Shown here: piece after piece, positions 61,237 through 64,000 of the stretch
Numbering within the stretch: the first letter of the stretch is position 1
How the letters are laid out: the number at the start of each line of letters is the position of its first letter
Assembly: GCF_900094585.1 (NCBI RefSeq)
Contig: NZ_FMAG01000001.1
Span: 1,130,530-1,194,529 of the forward strand
Reading direction: 5' to 3'
Source: Martinezella multihospitum
Lineage (GTDB): Bacteria; Pseudomonadota; Alphaproteobacteria; Rhizobiales; Rhizobiaceae
DNA length: 64,000 nt
Made by a program: the position numbers and the translations under genes
The notes under the pieces: generated by a model
The model's input: the letters and a program-made list of their open reading frames with translations, nothing else
Told to the model about the DNA's origin: nothing
Database searches by the model: none

Positions 61237-61805
61237 CCAGGGAAGCCTTTTTGCGCACACTGAGATTGGGACTTGCAGGCCTGCCTCCTCACGAGGTTGA
61301 CGATATCGTGGCCGACTATGCCGCCCATTTTGCCGAGTCCGAGGCCTCCGGCCGAAGCGAGGAGGAGGTTTCCGCCGCTCTGGGCGATCCCGCCAGGATT
61401 GCACGAGAGCTGCGCGCGGATGTCGGACTGCGCCGCTTCGAGGCGCATTGGAGCGTGTCGAACCTGCTGGCTGCCATGATGGCGCTGGCCGGCCTTGCCA
61501 TCGTCGATATCTTCTTCCTGCTGCCTTTGCTGTTTGCGGCGATGTTCGTCACGCTCGGCCTTGCGATCGCATTGGTGGCCGTCGGCGCCGTCGGCCTGAA
61601 GATCATCGTCACGACCGTGCTGTTCCATATCGGCTTGCCCTCCGTCGGCATGCTGGCCCGCCTGCTTATCGGTGCCGGGCTTGTGAGCTGCTCCGTGGGC
61701 GGCGGTGCTTTGCTGCTGATGGGTCTGAGTTTGGGCATCCGCATGCTTGGGCAATATGCCCGCCTGCATTTCCGCTTGGCGCAAGTAGACGTAGGTCGAG
61801 CTTGA
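61233..61805 (+). CDS. HAAS-domain (DUF1700) membrane protein
   Basis: A 190-residue protein. The N-terminal HAAS domain reads MTREAFLRTLRLGLAGLPPH, EVDDIVADYAAHFAESEASG, SEEEVSAALGDPARIARELR, followed by two to three membrane segments (about 75-100, 105-130 and 145-175). HAAS proteins occur with PadR regulators and GIN proteins, as here, and are thought to act in envelope stress sensing. It starts within the PadR stop codon. Confidence 0.87.
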   Translation: MTREAFLRTLRLGLAGLPPHEVDDIVADYAAHFAESEASGRSEEEVSAALGDPARIARELRADVGLRRFEAHWSVSNLLAAMMALAGLAIVDIFFLLPLLFAAMFVTLGLAIALVAVGAVGLKIIVTTVLFHIGLPSVGMLARLLIGAGLVSCSVGGGALLLMGLSLGIRMLGQYARLHFRLAQVDVGRA

Positions 61806-61839
61806 GCGCCGGACTGCACATCGTTGGAGGAAATGGACA

Positions 61840-62547
61840 ATGAACGGGAAATTGGCGACTGTCGCGACGACCGGACTGATTTGTGCATTCGTCTTTCTTG
61901 CGCTCGGCATCGGACTTTCCGGGCCGGACTGGGCAAATGCAGGGCATTGGTGGGGTGGCATGCGATCCGGTTGCGGATCTGCCGCATCCGGCGGACAGCA
62001 GGTTACCCTGCCTTTCAGCTCCAATGGCAGCCTGACGATCGATATCCCGGCCTCTGTTCACTATCAGCCGGGCGGAAGGGCGGAGGCCGTCATCACCGGC
62101 GATCCCGCGCTTGTCGATCATGTGCGGCTTGAGGCCGGAAGGCTGAGCATGGATTGCAATTCGGGTTGGTCTGACTCCAAATTCGACGTCAGCCTGTCAG
62201 GACCGCTCGTCACCGATTGGAGGGTGCGGGGCAGCGGCGATCTTGCTCTGTTGCAGCTCGATCAAGCGGATCTGCGCCTGAGGATATCCGGAAGCGGCAG
62301 CGTCACGGCCACGGGAAGCGCACGCTCGGTCGATCTGGAGGTATCCGGTTCGGGCACTGCGCGTCTCAAGGACCTGGCCGCTCAATCCGTGAAGATCAGA
62401 ATTCACGGCAGCGGCGATGCGGAAGTCGCTGCTGCGGCGGATGCAGACATCTCGATCAGCGGAAGCGGCAATATCGAACTCTACGGACATCCGGTGCTGC
62501 GGCGTTCCGAGATCAGAGGCAGCGGCCGCCTGGTACAGGTGCCATAA
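61840..62547 (+). CDS. GIN-domain (DUF2807) exported protein
   Basis: A 235-residue protein with a hydrophobic N-terminal segment (residues 1-32) acting as signal or anchor and then a beta-helical GIN domain rich in repeated GSG turns (VRGSGDLALL, ISGSGSVTATG, VSGSGTARLK, IHGSGDAEVA, ISGSGNIELYG). It is predicted to sit outside the inner membrane. With PadR and HAAS it forms a three-gene envelope module. GGAGG precedes ATG 61840. Molecular function is unknown. Confidence 0.85.
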   Translation: MNGKLATVATTGLICAFVFLALGIGLSGPDWANAGHWWGGMRSGCGSAASGGQQVTLPFSSNGSLTIDIPASVHYQPGGRAEAVITGDPALVDHVRLEAGRLSMDCNSGWSDSKFDVSLSGPLVTDWRVRGSGDLALLQLDQADLRLRISGSGSVTATGSARSVDLEVSGSGTARLKDLAAQSVKIRIHGSGDAEVAAAADADISISGSGNIELYGHPVLRRSEIRGSGRLVQVP

Positions 62548-62670
62548 TCCATCGCGAGACAGCGCGCCGCGCGGCGGCGATCTTTCCCGTCGGCTTTGAT
62601 CGATATCATGCGATCGCCTTGCTTTGAATGATTCTCATGTTAATCAGTGAGGGCCATAATCGAAGCGAAC

Positions 62671-63201
62671 ATGCAAAAGATGCAAAACAGAACAGACAGT
62701 GACGTGAGGCCGCGCCTAGAACCTGAAACCGCAGCGACACAAGCCAAGCGACCGCTGCGCGACCGCCGCCGTTCCCTTGCAATCGGACTTTTGCGCGCCC
62801 GTGAAGCGGTCATGAGTCATTTCCGGCCGATCCTCGCGGCGCATGACGTGACCGAGCAGCAGTGGCGTGTCATTCGCGTCCTCTATGAAGGCGGCAAACT
62901 TGACGCGACCGAATTGGCCGACAAGGCATCCATTCTGGCGCCGAGCCTGACGCGCATGATCCGCTCGCTCGAGGAGCGCGGCTTCATCACCAAGCACAAG
63001 GATAACGCCGATGGCCGCAGGGTGTTGCTGCAGATCACCCCGGCAGGGCAGGCGATCGTCGAGGACGTCATGCCGGAGAGCCAGAAAGTCTATGCCGATA
63101 TCGATGCCCGCTTCGGCGTGGAGCGCGTCGAAAAGCTCCTAGACATGTTGGATGAACTTGCGTCGCTGAAACTGGAGAACGGGTCGATCGGCGAGGAATG
63201 A
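62671..63201 (+). CDS. MarR-family regulator (HpaR-like)
   Basis: About 176 residues from ATG 62671 (GTG 62647 and ATG 62680 are alternatives). The winged HTH and dimer helices read LAIGLLRAREAVMSHFRPIL, VTEQQWRVIRVLYEGGKLDA, TELADKASILAPSLTRMIRS, LEERGFITKHKDNADGRRVL. HpaR-type proteins regulate homoprotocatechuate and related aromatic acid catabolism. The next gene encodes a FeaR-like activator, consistent with an aromatic-amine catabolic cluster beyond the edge. Confidence 0.88.
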   Translation: MQKMQNRTDSDVRPRLEPETAATQAKRPLRDRRRSLAIGLLRAREAVMSHFRPILAAHDVTEQQWRVIRVLYEGGKLDATELADKASILAPSLTRMIRSLEERGFITKHKDNADGRRVLLQITPAGQAIVEDVMPESQKVYADIDARFGVERVEKLLDMLDELASLKLENGSIGEE

Positions 63202-63299
63202 GACCTCTTCTTGATTTCATTAATATGTTAAGTATTTGATTGACGCGTCAGGGGATCTGTAGCAGTCTTCCGCAGTGCTGACACTGTTGGGAGGCGGAG

Positions 63300-64000
63300 T
63301 TGGACCTGTTGCAAAATCGCAGCCTGGTTGACCGGACCTGGTCGCCGACGCCCTACGACCAGTGGGTTGACGATCTTCAGAGCATTTGCGGCAACTTCAA
63401 TCCGCACACGGTGCAGCGCGGCGATAGCGTCATCGGCACGGCCAGCCGCATCGACGTCTGCGGCATGGAGTTCGCCCATGTCTCCAACGATCTCGATTAC
63501 GTCCACCGCGACTGGGACGACATTCGTCGCGACGCCAACGAGCACCTGTTCCTGATCCTGCAGCTGGAGGGTGTCTGCGGGGTGGAACATTCCGGCCAGC
63601 AGAACATCCTCGATGTCGGCGAATGCATTCTTGTCGACTCGACGCGTCCGACGACCTTCTATTTCCGCGGGCACTTCTCCAATCACCTGTCGCTGCATCT
63701 GCCCCGGCAGCTAATGTATTCGAACAGCAAGATCGATTTTGATATTGCGCGCAAACTTGAGGCGAGCGACCCGATGGCTATGATGCTACGTGCATTGATC
63801 GCCAAGATGATGACCACGCCGGATAATGAAGCAGCTTCGCCCTATCTTCGCCAGCTGATGTTCGACACGACCCGCCAGGCATTCCTCTCCACAGGTGCCC
63901 AGACGGCGAGCCTGAATTCCCTGCATGAAAGTGCCAGCAAGCGCATGCAGATGGTCGATATCCTCATCGACAAGCATCTGACCGATAGCGACCTCAGCGC
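63300..64000 (+). CDS. AraC-family regulator, FeaR-like, partial
   Basis: The frame starts at TTG 63300, with GGGAGG at 63289-63294, and cannot extend upstream because an in-frame stop lies at 63279. It runs off the right edge, so the C-terminal HTH is mostly missing. The visible 233 residues (YDQWVDDLQSICGNFNPHTV, SRIDVCGMEFAHVSNDLDYV, HRDWDDIRRDANEHLFLILQ, LDVGECILVDSTRPTTFYFR) match the AraC-binding-like N-terminal domain of FeaR/activators of amine oxidase genes. It likely activates a tyramine or phenylethylamine pathway encoded to the right. Confidence 0.8.
   Translation, partial: MDLLQNRSLVDRTWSPTPYDQWVDDLQSICGNFNPHTVQRGDSVIGTASRIDVCGMEFAHVSNDLDYVHRDWDDIRRDANEHLFLILQLEGVCGVEHSGQQNILDVGECILVDSTRPTTFYFRGHFSNHLSLHLPRQLMYSNSKIDFDIARKLEASDPMAMMLRALIAKMMTTPDNEAASPYLRQLMFDTTRQAFLSTGAQTASLNSLHESASKRMQMVDILIDKHLTDSDLS

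Overview
The window looks like a chromosomal or large secondary-replicon segment of a Rhizobium-type alphaproteobacterium (Rhizobiales). Supporting signs are about 60% GC with GC-rich third positions, a rhizobial Pha cation/proton antiporter operon, a MucR/Ros regulator, many peptide- and sugar-acid-uptake systems, a typical rhizobial palindromic intergenic repeat, and many FadR/LysR regulators. No rRNA, tRNA, phage, insertion sequence or CRISPR array was seen. About 14 transcriptional regulators occur in 64 kb, typical of an accessory, catabolic region.

Layout. 1-2.6 kb: partial SRPBCC gene divergent from a LysR regulator, a cytochrome b561 and an XRE regulator. 2.7-8.7 kb: phaAB-C-D-E-F-G, a multisubunit K+(Na+)/H+ antiporter with overlapping stop/start codons. 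8.75-23 kb: a MalT-like LuxR regulator divergent from a nine-gene operon holding a peptide-type ABC transporter (two permeases, fused ATPase, binding protein), two HyuA-like/DUF917 gene pairs placed in mirror order around the binding protein, and an isoaspartyl peptidase. This is the best candidate for an undescribed pathway, probably uptake and opening of cyclic or isomerised amino-acid derivatives (hydantoin, thiohydantoin, oxoproline or isoaspartyl compounds). A rhizobial repeat sits inside the operon. 23.8-29.6 kb: sugar-acid catabolism (MFS permease, DapA-family enzyme, IlvD/Edd dehydratase, two FadR-type regulators with palindromes) followed by a decayed MFS fragment.

29.9-45.5 kb: mixed metabolic genes. 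These are an acetyltransferase with two luciferase-like monooxygenases; a cupin-XRE regulator divergent from an omega-amino-acid:pyruvate aminotransferase; a cobalamin riboswitch lying unexpectedly upstream of a glutathione-independent formaldehyde dehydrogenase; a Lys/Ala-tailed protein of unknown function; an apparently exported inorganic pyrophosphatase; a GlxA-type AraC regulator, an SDR, a GT2 glycosyltransferase, a secreted GH5 glycosidase, an NTF2-like protein and an MFS exporter with its LysR regulator. 46.5-54.6 kb: a second peptide ABC transporter operon ending in an M14 zinc carboxypeptidase, with a tiny translationally coupled ORF at its head and a divergent GntR regulator. 54.8-58.3 kb: two MFS transporters, one in an operon with its GntR regulator. 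58.5-64 kb: a Ros/MucR paralogue lacking the last zinc ligand, a NUDIX hydrolase, an exported alpha/beta hydrolase, a PadR-HAAS-GIN operon, and an HpaR-like MarR followed by a partial FeaR-like AraC regulator, suggesting an aromatic-amine or phenylacetate catabolic cluster just beyond the right edge.

All functional names come from reading motifs by eye. Starts were chosen from ribosome binding sites, neighbour overlap and where family homology begins.
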